64,000 nt of DNA from Ignavibacteria bacterium (GCA_026417135.1 JAOADV010000004.1:64814-128813), one strand, 5' to 3'. Counted from the first letter of the stretch, positions 19,973 through 30,051 are shown. Numbers and translations: made by a program. Notes: a model not told the origin generated them from the sequence alone.

Positions 19973-22198
19973 ATGAGAAATTTTAAATTTTTAGTTATAA
20001 ATGTATTATTTGGATTGCTCATTTTGCCTTCAATTGTCTTTTCATTCGATTTGAAAGGCAGAATTTTCACAGTTGATGATAAAGGCGAAAAACTTCCACT
20101 TGCTGGGGCAACCGTCAGAATTTTAGGTAAAAATGTAGGAACGATAACGAATGCCGATGGATACTTTTCGATTGAGACCCAAGTAGGCGACAAATTAATA
20201 ATCAGCTTCGTTGGTTTCAATAATGATACAATTGATATTAAAAGTAATACGTATCTCGAGGTAGTTTTGAAAGGTGAAATCGAGACAAACGAGGTTTTGG
20301 TCGAAGAAGATTCACCAGAAACGTTTATAGAACCAACTTCTATTACTAAGACGGAAGTTATCACCCAGTCTGGTTTGAAAAAGGCTGCTTGTTGTAATTT
20401 ATCCGAAAGTTTTGTTACAAATCCATCCGTTGATGTTACTTTCACAGATGCAATAACTGGTGCGAAGCAGATACAATTGTTAGGTTTAGCACAAAATTAT
20501 ACTCAAATACTTTTGGAACGAGCTCCGGGCTTGCAGGGTCTTGCTTCTAATTACGGCTTGCTTTTTATTCCGGGCTCTTGGATTAATTCTATATCTATCT
20601 CGAAAGGGGCAGGCTCGGTCATAACTGGTTATGAATCTATTACGGGGCAAATTTGTGTAGACTTCAAACCCCCAGAGAATACCGAAGATATTCATCTTAA
20701 TCTTTTTGCCAATAATATGTTCCGTTTCGAAGGTAATTTAATTGCAAAGCAAGCTTTTTCGGATGATTTGCGGGCAGTTATATTTTTGCACGGTAATTCG
20801 TTCAAGAAGAAAATCGACCATAATTACGATGGATTTCTCGATTTGCCGTTAAATCAGCAAGCCAACTTTCTTGGAAGTTTGTACTATAATAAGGATATGT
20901 TCGAATCCACCTCTTTCGTTAATTTTATTTACAATAACTTACAAGCTGGGCAAGTCAAGTTCTTCGATGGGATAGATTCTTCTTGGGGAAGTGATGCAAA
21001 AATCCGACGATTATCAATCATTACTAAAAATGGTTACATTTTGGACGACGAGTCTTATTCTAGCTTAGGCAGTATTTTCAGTTTTGTTCACCATAAGCAA
21101 AATTCTTTTTATGGAAAAAGAGCCTTCAACGCAGAGCAAAATTCCTTTTTTACAAATCTTATTTGGTCGTCGGTTCTCCATTTACAAAGTTCATATTACG
21201 AACACGAAGACTTACAGCCTAATTTATCCTTTGGATTAAGTTTGTCTTATAACAATTACATCCAGTATCTCGATTCAATAGATTATTCAAGTTATGAATT
21301 TGTTCCTGGAGTTTATTTCGAATACAATTTCCACGAAATTGAAAACTTAAGTATTATTCCCGGAATGAGGTTCGATTATCACAATCAATTTAATTTAATT
21401 TTTACCCCTCGTTTGCATATAAAGTATCAAATTTCTGAACTCCATACTTTTCGATTAACTGCTGGAAAAGGGTTTCACTATCCTCTACCGTTGGTCGAAT
21501 ATAATAGTATTTTCTCATCTTCGAGAGATATAATCTTCGAAGAAGATTTAGAGCTCGAAGAAGCTTGGAACTTTGGGCTAACAACAACTCACTATTTTTC
21601 AATATTTGGGATTCCTTTAACAATGAATACAGAGTTTTTTCATACTAACTTTTTAAATCGCACTATTGTCGATATGGATTCGAAACCAACAGAGGTCAGA
21701 ATTTATAACTCTAAGGACAAATCCTTTTCGAATAGTTTTCAAATAGATTTTAATATTGAAATGCTACGCAATTTATCTTTTACTATGGCATATCGGCTAA
21801 ATGATGTTTGGATGACAATTGGAAAACAACTCCAGAGAAAACCTTTGCAAAGCATTCATAAAGGTTTCTTAAACATTGTTTATTCACCTTCACCATTTGT
21901 GTTCGATTTTACCATAGAATATAATGGTGGAGGTCGTTTGCCTAAAACTGACGCCTATCCCGATGAATTTCGCAAAGAAGAACAATTTCCCGCTTTTTTC
22001 CAAATATTTAGTCAAATTACCTATAAATTACCTTTCTTCGAAATTTATCTTGGTATTGAAAACTTACTGGATTTTAGACAAGAAAATCCAATAATATCAG
22101 CTTCGCAGCCATTCTCTAAATATTTCGATGCTTCTATGCTTTGGGGACCGATAGAAGGAAGAAAAATCTACTTGGGTATTCGTCTTTTGAAAAACTAA
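19973..22198 (+). CDS. TonB-dependent receptor with CarboxypepD_reg-like N-domain (putative metal uptake)
   Basis: 741-residue outer-membrane TonB-dependent receptor. Signal peptide (about 1-24); CarboxypepD_reg-like domain (about 25-110: LPLAGATVRILGKNVGTITNADGYFSI). The plug domain follows (GLKKAACCNLSESF near 130, then KQIQLLGLAQNYTQILLERAPGLQG and SISISKGAGSVITGYESITGQI). The 22-strand barrel ends in YLGIRLLKN. The AACCNLSESF...PSVDV plug is typical of a Bacteroidetes subgroup found with HYC_CC_PP and heavy-metal-associated genes, so a metal complex is a plausible ligand (inference). The neighbour upstream is the HYC_CC_PP-like gene; energy would come from the TonB/ExbBD genes at 33-36 kb. 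Confidence 0.85.
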   Translation: MRNFKFLVINVLFGLLILPSIVFSFDLKGRIFTVDDKGEKLPLAGATVRILGKNVGTITNADGYFSIETQVGDKLIISFVGFNNDTIDIKSNTYLEVVLKGEIETNEVLVEEDSPETFIEPTSITKTEVITQSGLKKAACCNLSESFVTNPSVDVTFTDAITGAKQIQLLGLAQNYTQILLERAPGLQGLASNYGLLFIPGSWINSISISKGAGSVITGYESITGQICVDFKPPENTEDIHLNLFANNMFRFEGNLIAKQAFSDDLRAVIFLHGNSFKKKIDHNYDGFLDLPLNQQANFLGSLYYNKDMFESTSFVNFIYNNLQAGQVKFFDGIDSSWGSDAKIRRLSIITKNGYILDDESYSSLGSIFSFVHHKQNSFYGKRAFNAEQNSFFTNLIWSSVLHLQSSYYEHEDLQPNLSFGLSLSYNNYIQYLDSIDYSSYEFVPGVYFEYNFHEIENLSIIPGMRFDYHNQFNLIFTPRLHIKYQISELHTFRLTAGKGFHYPLPLVEYNSIFSSSRDIIFEEDLELEEAWNFGLTTTHYFSIFGIPLTMNTEFFHTNFLNRTIVDMDSKPTEVRIYNSKDKSFSNSFQIDFNIEMLRNLSFTMAYRLNDVWMTIGKQLQRKPLQSIHKGFLNIVYSPSPFVFDFTIEYNGGGRLPKTDAYPDEFRKEEQFPAFFQIFSQITYKLPFFEIYLGIENLLDFRQENPIISASQPFSKYFDASMLWGPIEGRKIYLGIRLLKN

Positions 22199-22276
22199 AG
22201 CTTCCTTTTTTATGTTAATTTTGTAAGTTAAAGTTTGTTGCCAGATTAACTGAATAAACGACTTAGGGAAAATACA

Positions 22277-25153
22277 TTGATGCAAAGGAAGAAGGTTTAT
22301 TTAATCGACGGGATGTCGGTTGTGTTTCGCGCTTATTATGCGATGAGTCGTTCGGGTTTAAAATCGTCGAAGACTGGTGAACCAACCTACGCAGTCTATG
22401 CATTTGTCAACATTCTGACAAGTTTGCTCGAAAAAGAAAATCCAGAATATATTGCAGTTGTTTTCGATTCTCGTGAACCGAGCTTCCGCCACAAAATGTT
22501 TAAAGAATACAAAGCCAATCGTCTTGCATTTCCAGAGGACCTTGCTCCACAGTTGGAACGAATTAAAGAGTTTCTCGATGCAATGAGAATTAAACGATTG
22601 GAAATACCCGGTTACGAAGCAGATGATATCATCGGTAGTTTGGCTAAAAAGTTTGAAAAACAAGGATTAACCGTTATTTGTTTAACAAACGACAAAGATT
22701 TTTATCAATTAGTTGGAGAAAACATACTCATTTATAAGTCTGGGAAAGATGTTGTTGAAAATTTCGAAATCATAGATAACTCCAAAGTTCAAGAAAAGTT
22801 TGGAGTACCACCCGAAAAGGTCGTAGATGTTCTTGCGATTGTAGGCGATAGTGTGGATAATGTTCCGGGAGTAAAAGGCATTGGCGAAAAGTCAGCTATT
22901 CCACTGATACAAAGGTATGGGTCCCTTGAAAATTTATTTGAAAACATCAGTTTAATCGAAAAGGAAGCCTTGCGAAAAAAACTTATCGAAAATCGAGAAA
23001 TGGCTTTCCTTTCGAAAAAACTTGTTACTATTGAAACTAATATTCCACTCGATTTGCACTTAGAGCAGTTAAAGAAAGATGAGCCAGACAAAGCTAAACT
23101 TTTAAAATTCTTCGAAACTCTCGATTTTAAAAGCTTTTTGGGAAAAGAAATTTCAACAGAGCAAACCAATGGTAATAATTATACTTTGCCAACAGAAGAA
23201 TGCGTGGGTCTTTCGAAATTTGAACAAATGCAAAAACGATATGTACTTGTTAATTCAAAAGAATTATTGGATGAACTTATTTCTCGTTTGAAAAGTTCGA
23301 AGGGTTTTGCTATTGATACAGAAACAAGTTCTTTGAATAAACTAACTTGTGAACTTGTAGGGTTATCATTTTCATTCAGTGAGCACGAAGCATATTATGT
23401 TCCAGTTTACGAGGATTTTCAAAGTTCGAAGGAGTCTTCTTTTTCAGTTAATGAAAAAGAACATAATTTTGACTTGTTTTCTACCGAGCTAACAGAAGAA
23501 AAAGTAAAAGAAATAAAACTGTTCGAAGATTCATACAATCCCAAGAAAGGGTTTTCAGTAAGATTTTTATTAACCATTCTTAAAAATTACCTGGAAAACG
23601 AGCAAATCGAAAAGTATGGGCAAAATATCAAATTCGATAGTTACATCCTTCGAAGATATGGGGTTGAAATCAAACCGATTGTGTTCGATACGATGGTTGC
23701 AAGTTACTTATTAAATCCCGACGAGCAACACAATCTCGACGCACTTTCTCGAAAGTGGCTTTCCTACGACCCAATTTCGATTTCATCTCTTATTGGCGAA
23801 CGAAAGAGTAAACAAATTTCGATGCGCGAACTTTCGCCTGAACAAGTGAAAGATTATGCTTGCGAGGATGCCGATTTGGTTTACCAGCTGACAAATATTC
23901 TTCGTCAAGAGTTGAAAAAGGAGGGTCTGACGAATCTTGCGGAAAATATAGAATTTCCTTTAATTGAAGTTCTTTGTCAAATTGAATGGAACGGTGTGTT
24001 TGTCAGCTCCGAAATACTTCGCTCAATTTCTTATACTTTAAAAGAACAAGTTCGGCAAGTCGAGGAAGCAATTTTCAGAGAAGCTGGTCAAAAGTTTAAC
24101 TTAGATTCACCGAAACAATTGGGTCATATTTTATTCGAAAAACTTAAGTTGCCAATAATTGCTAAAACCAAGACTGGATATAGTACGGATGTGAGTACTC
24201 TTACGCAATTAGCAGGGAGTTATCCAATTGCTAAGCTTATCTTAGAGTATCGGCAAATGACAAAACTTTTATCGACTTACGTTGATGCTTTACCAGAGTT
24301 AATCAATCCACAAACAGGAAGGATACACACAACCTTTAACCAAACAATAGCGGCCACTGGACGATTATCGTCGACTGAACCAAATCTTCAGAATATTCCA
24401 ATTCGTAGTGAATTTGGTAAAGAAATTCGCAAAGCATTTGTTCCCCAAAGACCCGATTGGGTAATACTTTCGGCGGATTATTCTCAAATAGAATTAAGAA
24501 TTGCTGCATATATTTCAGGCGATAAAAACCTTGTCGAAGCTTTTAAAAATGGTTTGGATATTCATTCTGCAACAGCTTCTCTTTTATTTAACAAACCTAT
24601 CGACCAAGTTGACAACGATATGCGTAGAGTAGCTAAAACTGTTAATTTTGGGATTTTGTACGGTTTAGGTCCTTTTGGGCTTTCTCAACGTTTAGGTATA
24701 AGTCGGACAGAGGCTCATAAAATTATCGAGGATTATTTAATAAAATACTCTGGAATAAAGAAGTATATGGATGATACTATAAAGTTGGCTCAAAAAAAAG
24801 GATATGCCGAAACATTATTGGGAAGACGTCGTTTTTTCCCCAATCTTAATAGTCAAAATAAAAATATTAGAGCAGCCGACGAACGAGCAGCGATAAATTT
24901 CCCAATTCAAGGCACTGCTTCGGATATGATGAAAATCGCAATGATTAATATTCATAATGAATTGAAAAGAAGGAACTTACGCACAATGATGATTTTACAA
25001 ATTCACGACGAGCTTCTTTTCGAAGTGCCTTTGAATGAGTTAGAAAATGTTAAAGAGCTCGTAAAAGACAATATGGAAAAAGCTAAACCTTTGGGGGATG
25101 TCCCCGTTGTTGTTGATATCGGAGTTGGAACCAGTTGGTACGATGCTCACTGA
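22277..25153 (+). CDS. polA: DNA polymerase I
   Basis: Three-domain DNA polymerase I, 958 residues, for Okazaki-fragment processing and repair. 5'-nuclease domain (about 1-290): LIDGMSVVFRAYYAM, GYEADDIIGSLA, TNDKDFYQL, GDSVDNVPGVKGIG. The 3'-5' exonuclease domain (about 330-560) is intact, with FAIDTETSSL, NIKFDSYILRRYG and DYACEDADLVYQL carrying the acidic residues, so proofreading is expected. Polymerase domain: motif A DYSQIELRIAA, motif B RRVAKTVNFGILYGLG, motif C QIHDELLFEV. The exonuclease domain has a loop insertion around residues 375-425. Monocistronic as far as can be seen. Confidence 0.96.
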   Translation: MMQRKKVYLIDGMSVVFRAYYAMSRSGLKSSKTGEPTYAVYAFVNILTSLLEKENPEYIAVVFDSREPSFRHKMFKEYKANRLAFPEDLAPQLERIKEFLDAMRIKRLEIPGYEADDIIGSLAKKFEKQGLTVICLTNDKDFYQLVGENILIYKSGKDVVENFEIIDNSKVQEKFGVPPEKVVDVLAIVGDSVDNVPGVKGIGEKSAIPLIQRYGSLENLFENISLIEKEALRKKLIENREMAFLSKKLVTIETNIPLDLHLEQLKKDEPDKAKLLKFFETLDFKSFLGKEISTEQTNGNNYTLPTEECVGLSKFEQMQKRYVLVNSKELLDELISRLKSSKGFAIDTETSSLNKLTCELVGLSFSFSEHEAYYVPVYEDFQSSKESSFSVNEKEHNFDLFSTELTEEKVKEIKLFEDSYNPKKGFSVRFLLTILKNYLENEQIEKYGQNIKFDSYILRRYGVEIKPIVFDTMVASYLLNPDEQHNLDALSRKWLSYDPISISSLIGERKSKQISMRELSPEQVKDYACEDADLVYQLTNILRQELKKEGLTNLAENIEFPLIEVLCQIEWNGVFVSSEILRSISYTLKEQVRQVEEAIFREAGQKFNLDSPKQLGHILFEKLKLPIIAKTKTGYSTDVSTLTQLAGSYPIAKLILEYRQMTKLLSTYVDALPELINPQTGRIHTTFNQTIAATGRLSSTEPNLQNIPIRSEFGKEIRKAFVPQRPDWVILSADYSQIELRIAAYISGDKNLVEAFKNGLDIHSATASLLFNKPIDQVDNDMRRVAKTVNFGILYGLGPFGLSQRLGISRTEAHKIIEDYLIKYSGIKKYMDDTIKLAQKKGYAETLLGRRRFFPNLNSQNKNIRAADERAAINFPIQGTASDMMKIAMINIHNELKRRNLRTMMILQIHDELLFEVPLNELENVKELVKDNMEKAKPLGDVPVVVDIGVGTSWYDAH

Positions 25154-25293
25154 TGCGAAAACTGCAATGTTTTCCTTTGCTTTTAAATCGCATACCTTAC
25201 GAAATTTCAATTCTATGATTTTTTATTAATAACATTTCTAAAGCAGTTTTTTTCAATTTTACTTTATTTCTGCAATCTTTTTTCTAATTTTTT

Positions 25294-25301
25294 TAATTTT
25301 G
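25294..25301 (+). promoter_or_regulatory. TAnnTTTG promoter-like box just before mntP
   Basis: TAATTTTG lies 6 nt upstream of the preferred ATG at 25308. If it is a real -7 element, the mRNA would be leaderless or nearly so. The region is very AT-rich, so chance occurrence is possible. Confidence 0.25.
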
Positions 25302-25307
25302 AATGCT

Positions 25308-25883
25308 ATGGAAAGCGAACTTTTTTTCTTGCTTGCTTTTTTTATTTCTTTTGCATTAGCTCTCGATGCTTTTTCTGTCGCCCTTTGTGTTGGGGCTTTT
25401 TTACAGAGAACTACCTTTCGTGAAAAATTTCGTTTATCTTTTCATTTTGGCTTGTTCCAATTTATTATGCCACTTGTTGGGTGGTTCTTGGGGGAGCAAG
25501 TTATCGGTTTTATTCAATATTATGACCATTGGGTTGCGTTTGGAATTCTTACTGCTATTGGTCTTAAAATGATAATTGAAAGTATACAAAAAGAACCGAA
25601 AAAGATTTCTCAGGATATTACAAAAGGCTGGAAATTAGTTTCCTTATCTACTGCAACGAGCTTAGATGCTCTTGCAGTTGGTTTCACTATTTCACTGTTC
25701 AAAATGGAAATATTTGTTCTTGCTCTAATAATAGGCCTTGTTGCTGGATTAATGACACTTGTGGGAATTTATCTTGGGGAACGGCTTTCCCGTCCTTTTG
25801 GGAAGCTTGCAAACAGTATAGCTGGGATTGTTTTAATATTGATTGGCTCGCATATTCTTTTGAACCATCTTGGGGTTGTGTAA
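25308..25883 (+). CDS. mntP: Manganese efflux pump MntP
   Basis: Six-helix inner-membrane Mn2+ exporter of the MntP family. The ORF track uses a TTG at 25299; the ATG at 25308 gives the usual length (191 residues). Two related halves each carry the family motif: ALALDAFSVALCVG near residue 17-30 and ATSLDALAVGF near 115-126, with the conserved Asp in each. No yybP-ykoY riboswitch is recognisable upstream, so regulation by that route is not supported. The next gene starts directly after this stop codon (TAA-ATG), so they are likely cotranscribed. Confidence 0.88.
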   Translation: MESELFFLLAFFISFALALDAFSVALCVGAFLQRTTFREKFRLSFHFGLFQFIMPLVGWFLGEQVIGFIQYYDHWVAFGILTAIGLKMIIESIQKEPKKISQDITKGWKLVSLSTATSLDALAVGFTISLFKMEIFVLALIIGLVAGLMTLVGIYLGERLSRPFGKLANSIAGIVLILIGSHILLNHLGVV

Positions 25884-26879
25884 ATGAAAATTTTTTTGTT
25901 TCTCCTTTTTCTACTTGGTTTCGGTTTTAATCTTTCAGCTAATTCCGATACTGAAGCTAACTCGGAGATAAGGGAAACAAAAACTTTTGAAATTTTTCGA
26001 CTAATAGGGTTAGATGAACTTGCAAAGATTGCTTCCGACCAAGTTGTTCCTAATTTTAGATATCTATTGCCAACAATTCCCGATAGTTTTTGGGCTAAAA
26101 TTGAAAAAGATTATGATTCGGCAAAGGTTGTAAGTGAGTTTGCAAGTACTTTCAGCAATATTTTCGAGAATCACGAGATTACGCAGTATAGCGAGATTGC
26201 AGAGCTAATAATGAGTGGTTATCGAAACAGGGATGTAGCTCGGTTCCAATTTTTCTTCGAAAGGATGGATACTCTTTCTGTTACGTTAGATACATTAGAT
26301 AAACTTTTTACTAAAATAGGAGAATTTATAGTTTTACCTTTGCTTTCGCTTTTAGGCGACTCGTTAAAAATTTATAGTTCAAGGAATTCGGATTCCATCT
26401 TGCTCGATTTAAAAATTGATTCGGCAACTTTCCAAAAAGAAATCTTGGAAGCTAAAAAGTTGGCAGAAAAACTAATAAAGAAAATCCAGAAGCTAACTAA
26501 GGAATTTACAAATAAATGGAGATCGAAAGAGAATAGGGAAGAAATCGAAACAAAAGACCTTGAAAAATTTTTCGAAGAATTTATGAAGGAATTAAAAGAA
26601 GTTGAAAAAGAAATCGAGGGGTTTATAAAAAAGTTCAAAAATGAATTTGAAACTCAGAAAAAAAGACGTAAGACAAGAGCTGAGACTAAAAAGGAAACAA
26701 ACATTGATGACAAGAAAAAAGACTTGAACAAAATTGAAATTGATTTTGGCGTTTTAACAAGTTTTAGAAATATACTTCGAAAACATAATGAATTTGTAGA
26801 TTCCTTGATAAAAATTAAAAAAAGGATAGAGTTCGATATTTTAAACCGCCTAAAAGTAGAAGGATACATAATTGATTAG
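25884..26879 (+). CDS. Exported Lys/Glu-rich coiled-coil protein, unknown function
   Basis: 331-residue protein of no family I recognise. A signal peptide (about 1-20, LGFGFNLSANS) precedes a helical region and then a long, highly charged Lys/Glu coiled-coil stretch (about 185-290; for example KKIQKLTKEFTNKW and KELKEVEKEIEGFIKKF). The composition suits an extended periplasmic or envelope coiled coil. Its ATG is immediately after the mntP stop, so translation may be coupled. Next gene begins 23 nt downstream with its own strong ribosome-binding site. Confidence 0.5.
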   Translation: MKIFLFLLFLLGFGFNLSANSDTEANSEIRETKTFEIFRLIGLDELAKIASDQVVPNFRYLLPTIPDSFWAKIEKDYDSAKVVSEFASTFSNIFENHEITQYSEIAELIMSGYRNRDVARFQFFFERMDTLSVTLDTLDKLFTKIGEFIVLPLLSLLGDSLKIYSSRNSDSILLDLKIDSATFQKEILEAKKLAEKLIKKIQKLTKEFTNKWRSKENREEIETKDLEKFFEEFMKELKEVEKEIEGFIKKFKNEFETQKKRRKTRAETKKETNIDDKKKDLNKIEIDFGVLTSFRNILRKHNEFVDSLIKIKKRIEFDILNRLKVEGYIID

Positions 26880-26902
26880 ATTGGATAAATCGGGAGGAGG
26901 AG

Positions 26903-28102
26903 ATGGAAATGGACCCTGCTACGAAAATTCAGGATTATTGGGTGTTTGGCGAGTACGGTGGTGTAAATCCATCGATTGAAGATGCTTCGACTTTTACTTT
27001 TCTTTCTGCGGAGAAAATGCAAGAACTTTTCCAACACGAAGTCGAAGGGTGTTATCTATATTCTCGGCACCTTAATCCGACGGTACATTATTTAGCCCAA
27101 GCACTTGCCTTGTTGGAGGCTACTGAATGTGCTCATATTACTGCTTCGGGTATGGCAGCTATAAGTTGTGCTATTCTCGAAATATGCAATTGTGGCGACA
27201 ACATAGTTTCGAGCAGAACTATTTACGGTGGTACTTATGCTTTGTTTAAGAATTTTTTACCACGATTGGGTATCGAAACGACTTTTGTCGATATTACTGA
27301 TTTGGATGCTGTAAAGAAAAGCATTTCTACGAAGACGAAAATTATTTATACTGAGTCATTAAGTAATCCATTGTTAGAGGTTGCCGATATACCTAATTTG
27401 TCGCAAATTGCTCGTGAATATGGATTGCTTCTCGTCGTGGACAACACATTTAGTCCAATGATAATTACACCAGCAAAGTATGGGGCTGATATTATTGTAC
27501 ATAGTCTTACTAAGTTCATTAATGGTGCAAGCGATTGCATAGCAGGTGGAATCTGTGGGACGCGTGAATTCATAGCAAGCTTGAAAGATGTTCATAATGG
27601 TTCAGCTATGCTTTTAGGTCCAACATTAGATTCCATCCGTGCTGCGAGTATATTTAAAAATCTTCATACTTTACATATTCGGATAAAACAGCATAGCAAA
27701 AATGCACAGTTTATTGCCGAAAAGCTTCAAGAACTTGGACTTAGAGTTTTCTATCCGGGTTTGCCCGACCATCCGCAACATAAGCTAATGAAAGAACTTA
27801 TGAATGAGGAATTTGGTTTTGGTGGTATGGTTACTTTCGATTGCGGGACGCCCGAAAAAGCAAACGAGTTAATGTTGAAAATGCAAGAGAACAAAGTAGG
27901 TTATTTTGCCGTAAGTCTCGGGTTTTACAAAACTCTTTTCAGTGCTCCGGGATTAAGCACCTCGAGCGAGATTCCACCAGAAGAACAACAACGAATAGGG
28001 TTGTCACCTGGACTTGTGCGGATGTCGGTCGGTCTCGACAACGATATTGAAGTTGCTTGGGAAAGAATCAACAAATCCCTAAGGGAAGTTGGATTAGTTT
28101 AG
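26903..28102 (+). CDS. PLP-dependent trans-sulfuration enzyme (cystathionine/methionine gamma-lyase family)
   Basis: Cys/Met-metabolism fold-type I PLP enzyme, 399 residues. Seen: YLYSRHLNPTVHYLAQALA near residue 50, GMAAISCAILEI near 90, TIYGGTYALF near 112, and LLVVDNTFSP. The PLP lysine lies in IIVHSLTKFINGASDCIAG near 200-220. The C-terminus has SPGLVRMSVGLDN. Which reaction it performs (cystathionine gamma-synthase, gamma-lyase, methionine gamma-lyase or O-acetylhomoserine sulfhydrylase) is not decidable by eye. A GGGAGGAGGAG Shine-Dalgarno touches the first ATG; the second ATG at 26909 has better spacing and may be the real start. A LolD-like gene follows 6 nt downstream. Confidence 0.82.
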   Translation: MEMDPATKIQDYWVFGEYGGVNPSIEDASTFTFLSAEKMQELFQHEVEGCYLYSRHLNPTVHYLAQALALLEATECAHITASGMAAISCAILEICNCGDNIVSSRTIYGGTYALFKNFLPRLGIETTFVDITDLDAVKKSISTKTKIIYTESLSNPLLEVADIPNLSQIAREYGLLLVVDNTFSPMIITPAKYGADIIVHSLTKFINGASDCIAGGICGTREFIASLKDVHNGSAMLLGPTLDSIRAASIFKNLHTLHIRIKQHSKNAQFIAEKLQELGLRVFYPGLPDHPQHKLMKELMNEEFGFGGMVTFDCGTPEKANELMLKMQENKVGYFAVSLGFYKTLFSAPGLSTSSEIPPEEQQRIGLSPGLVRMSVGLDNDIEVAWERINKSLREVGLV

Positions 28103-28108
28103 CTTTGA

Positions 28109-28807
28109 ATGGAAAAAATAGTTGTTGCAAAAGGTATAAAGAAAAGTTATATCAAGAATAAATCCATTCGGACAGTTGTTTTGAAGGGAATAGACCTCGA
28201 AATTTATCGGGGCGAAATCCTTTGTATTATGGGTCCTTCTGGTGTGGGAAAATCAACTTTATTATATGTACTTAGCTCGCTCGAAGAACCCGACGAAGGT
28301 GTTGTAACATATTACCTCAATGAAGAAATTTATGAAATTCACAAACAGAAACCAGACGAAATAGCAAACCTAAGGAATCGTAAGATTGGGTTTGTATTTC
28401 AGTTTCATTACCTTTTACCAGAGTTCGATGCCTTAGAAAATGTTGCAATGCCCTTGATTATAAGAGGAATTAAAAGCAAGGAAGCTCAAAAGCAAGCAAA
28501 GGAAATGCTTGGAATTGTAGGATTGAATAATAGATTAAATCATCGTCCATACGAACTTTCGGGCGGAGAACAGCAACGAGTGGCAATTGCGCGAGCTCTT
28601 GTTACACATCCCGCAATTGTTTTTGCTGACGAACCAACCGGAAATTTAGATACTAACTCTGCTAAAACCTTTCTCGATTTGATTGTAGACTTGAAAGAAA
28701 AGTTTAGAACCACCTTTGTCATTGCTACACATAGTTTGGAAGTAGCATCCTATGCCACCAGGATCGCAAAAATGAAAGATGGATTAATAGTTGAAATAAT
28801 ATCGTGA
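28109..28807 (+). CDS. lolD: LolD-type ABC transporter ATP-binding protein
   Basis: 232-residue ABC ATPase of the LolD/MacB (FtsE-like) type. Walker [10 protein letters not shown] near residue 43-51, Q-loop [21 protein letters not shown] near 93-113, signature [15 protein letters not shown] near 150, Walker [13 protein letters not shown], and the switch His in IATHS. The [10 protein letters not shown] segment is typical of LolD (lipoprotein release). No LolC/E permease is nearby, so assignment to lipoprotein export rather than MacB-type efflux rests on sequence alone. Confidence 0.82.
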   Translation: MEKIVVAKGIKKSYIKNKSIRTVVLKGIDLEIYRGEILCIMGPSGVGKSTLLYVLSSLEEPDEGVVTYYLNEEIYEIHKQKPDEIANLRNRKIGFVFQFHYLLPEFDALENVAMPLIIRGIKSKEAQKQAKEMLGIVGLNNRLNHRPYELSGGEQQRVAIARALVTHPAIVFADEPTGNLDTNSAKTFLDLIVDLKEKFRTTFVIATHSLEVASYATRIAKMKDGLIVEIIS

Positions 28808-28863
28808 GTTTAGATTTTCATAATTTAGATTATTTGATATTTTCGTTAACCTAAAAACCTAAC

Positions 28864-30042
28864 GTGAAACCCAAAAGAATTTTGGTTCTAATGCCTCGAA
28901 TGCCTTATCCAACAATTGGAGGTGATAGACTTAAAAACTATCATTTACTAAAAATTTTGAAAAAGTATTTCGAAATTGATTTGATTGTCTTAGCAGACGA
29001 AAAATATTCGGAAGAATCAGAGGTATTTATTAAACAGCATTCTAGTTCTTATAAGATTTTTTACTTTCCAAAATACAGATTATACCTTAATGCATTAAAG
29101 TCTTTTTTAAATCGAAAACCGTTACAAAGCAATTTTTATTACTTTAAAAAGCTAAAAAGGTATGTTGATTCTAAAATTGACTCTGCGGATTTGATTATTA
29201 GCATAACTCAGCGAATGGCTGAATATGTTCTCGATTCTAATAAACCTTTACTTCTGGATATGGCAGATAGCAAAGGGCTGGTCTATTTGTATTCTTATTC
29301 TAAAACCTCTTCGTTGTTTTGGAAACTAATTTATGCAATAGAATACCCATTGCTTTTGAATTATGAAAAGAAGTTGATAGAAAAGTTCGATGCAACATTT
29401 CTTTTCAACAAAAAGGAGGTAGATTATTTCAACTCGCCGAAGGTTGTTTGGATACCACACGGTGTGAATCAAGATTTGCTTTATTACGAGAAGGTGGACC
29501 CGAAATACTCTAACTTTATCTCTTTTTTTGGGAAAATGGATTATCAGCCAAATATTGATGCAGTCAAATGGTTTATTCAAAATGTATTTCCACACTTGCC
29601 CGAAAGTATCAATTTTCAGATTATAGGAGCAAGGCCAAAGCCCGAGGTTGTGGATTTACAAAAGATTTCTAATCGGATAGTTGTTCGTGGTTATTTGGAC
29701 GACCCGTATGTTTATCTAAAATCGAGTTTTTGTTGTATTGCTCCAATGCAAACTGGAGGTGGCATTCAAAATAAAATTCTTGAATCGCTTGCTCTCGGAA
29801 CAATTGTCCTTACAACTTCACATTCTGCCTACCCGGTTGTTGGTACAAATTCTGATGTGTTGTTAATTGCCGACAAGGCAGAAGATTGGGTTCGGATTAT
29901 TAGAGATATTTACGAAAATCCTCAAAAATATGACTATATGAAAAACAAAGCGAGGGAATATATAAAAAATAATTTCACTTGGGAAATTTACGAAAAGAAA
30001 TATATCGAGACGATTGAGAATATATTTCGTTCCCGAAGCTGA
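28864..30042 (+). CDS. GT4-type glycosyltransferase
   Basis: Cytoplasmic or membrane-associated glycosyltransferase of the GT-B fold, 392 residues, starting with GTG. The N-terminus RMPYPTIGGDRLKNYHLLKIL is like the GT4 subgroup that includes the PEP-CTERM-associated sugar transferases. The donor-binding half has VVWIPHGVNQ, FFGKMDYQPNIDAVKWF near 215 and the C-terminal GGIQNKILESLALG near 300, which supplies the EX7E-like region. Sugar and acceptor unknown. No glycan gene cluster surrounds it; it ends 9 nt from the convergent TPR gene. Confidence 0.8.
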   Translation: MKPKRILVLMPRMPYPTIGGDRLKNYHLLKILKKYFEIDLIVLADEKYSEESEVFIKQHSSSYKIFYFPKYRLYLNALKSFLNRKPLQSNFYYFKKLKRYVDSKIDSADLIISITQRMAEYVLDSNKPLLLDMADSKGLVYLYSYSKTSSLFWKLIYAIEYPLLLNYEKKLIEKFDATFLFNKKEVDYFNSPKVVWIPHGVNQDLLYYEKVDPKYSNFISFFGKMDYQPNIDAVKWFIQNVFPHLPESINFQIIGARPKPEVVDLQKISNRIVVRGYLDDPYVYLKSSFCCIAPMQTGGGIQNKILESLALGTIVLTTSHSAYPVVGTNSDVLLIADKAEDWVRIIRDIYENPQKYDYMKNKAREYIKNNFTWEIYEKKYIETIENIFRSRS

Positions 30043-30051
30043 TTTCGTTCT

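Noticed and set aside
22277-25153. polA with inactive proofreading domain, as in many thermophiles
   Set aside because: The acidic exonuclease residues (DTET, NIKFDSY, EDAD) are all present, so proofreading should be intact.
25154-25298. Possible manganese (yybP-ykoY) riboswitch or terminator before mntP
   Set aside because: No conserved riboswitch sequence is seen. The ATGCGA/TCGCAT repeat (25153-25193) has a 29-nt loop and no T-tract.
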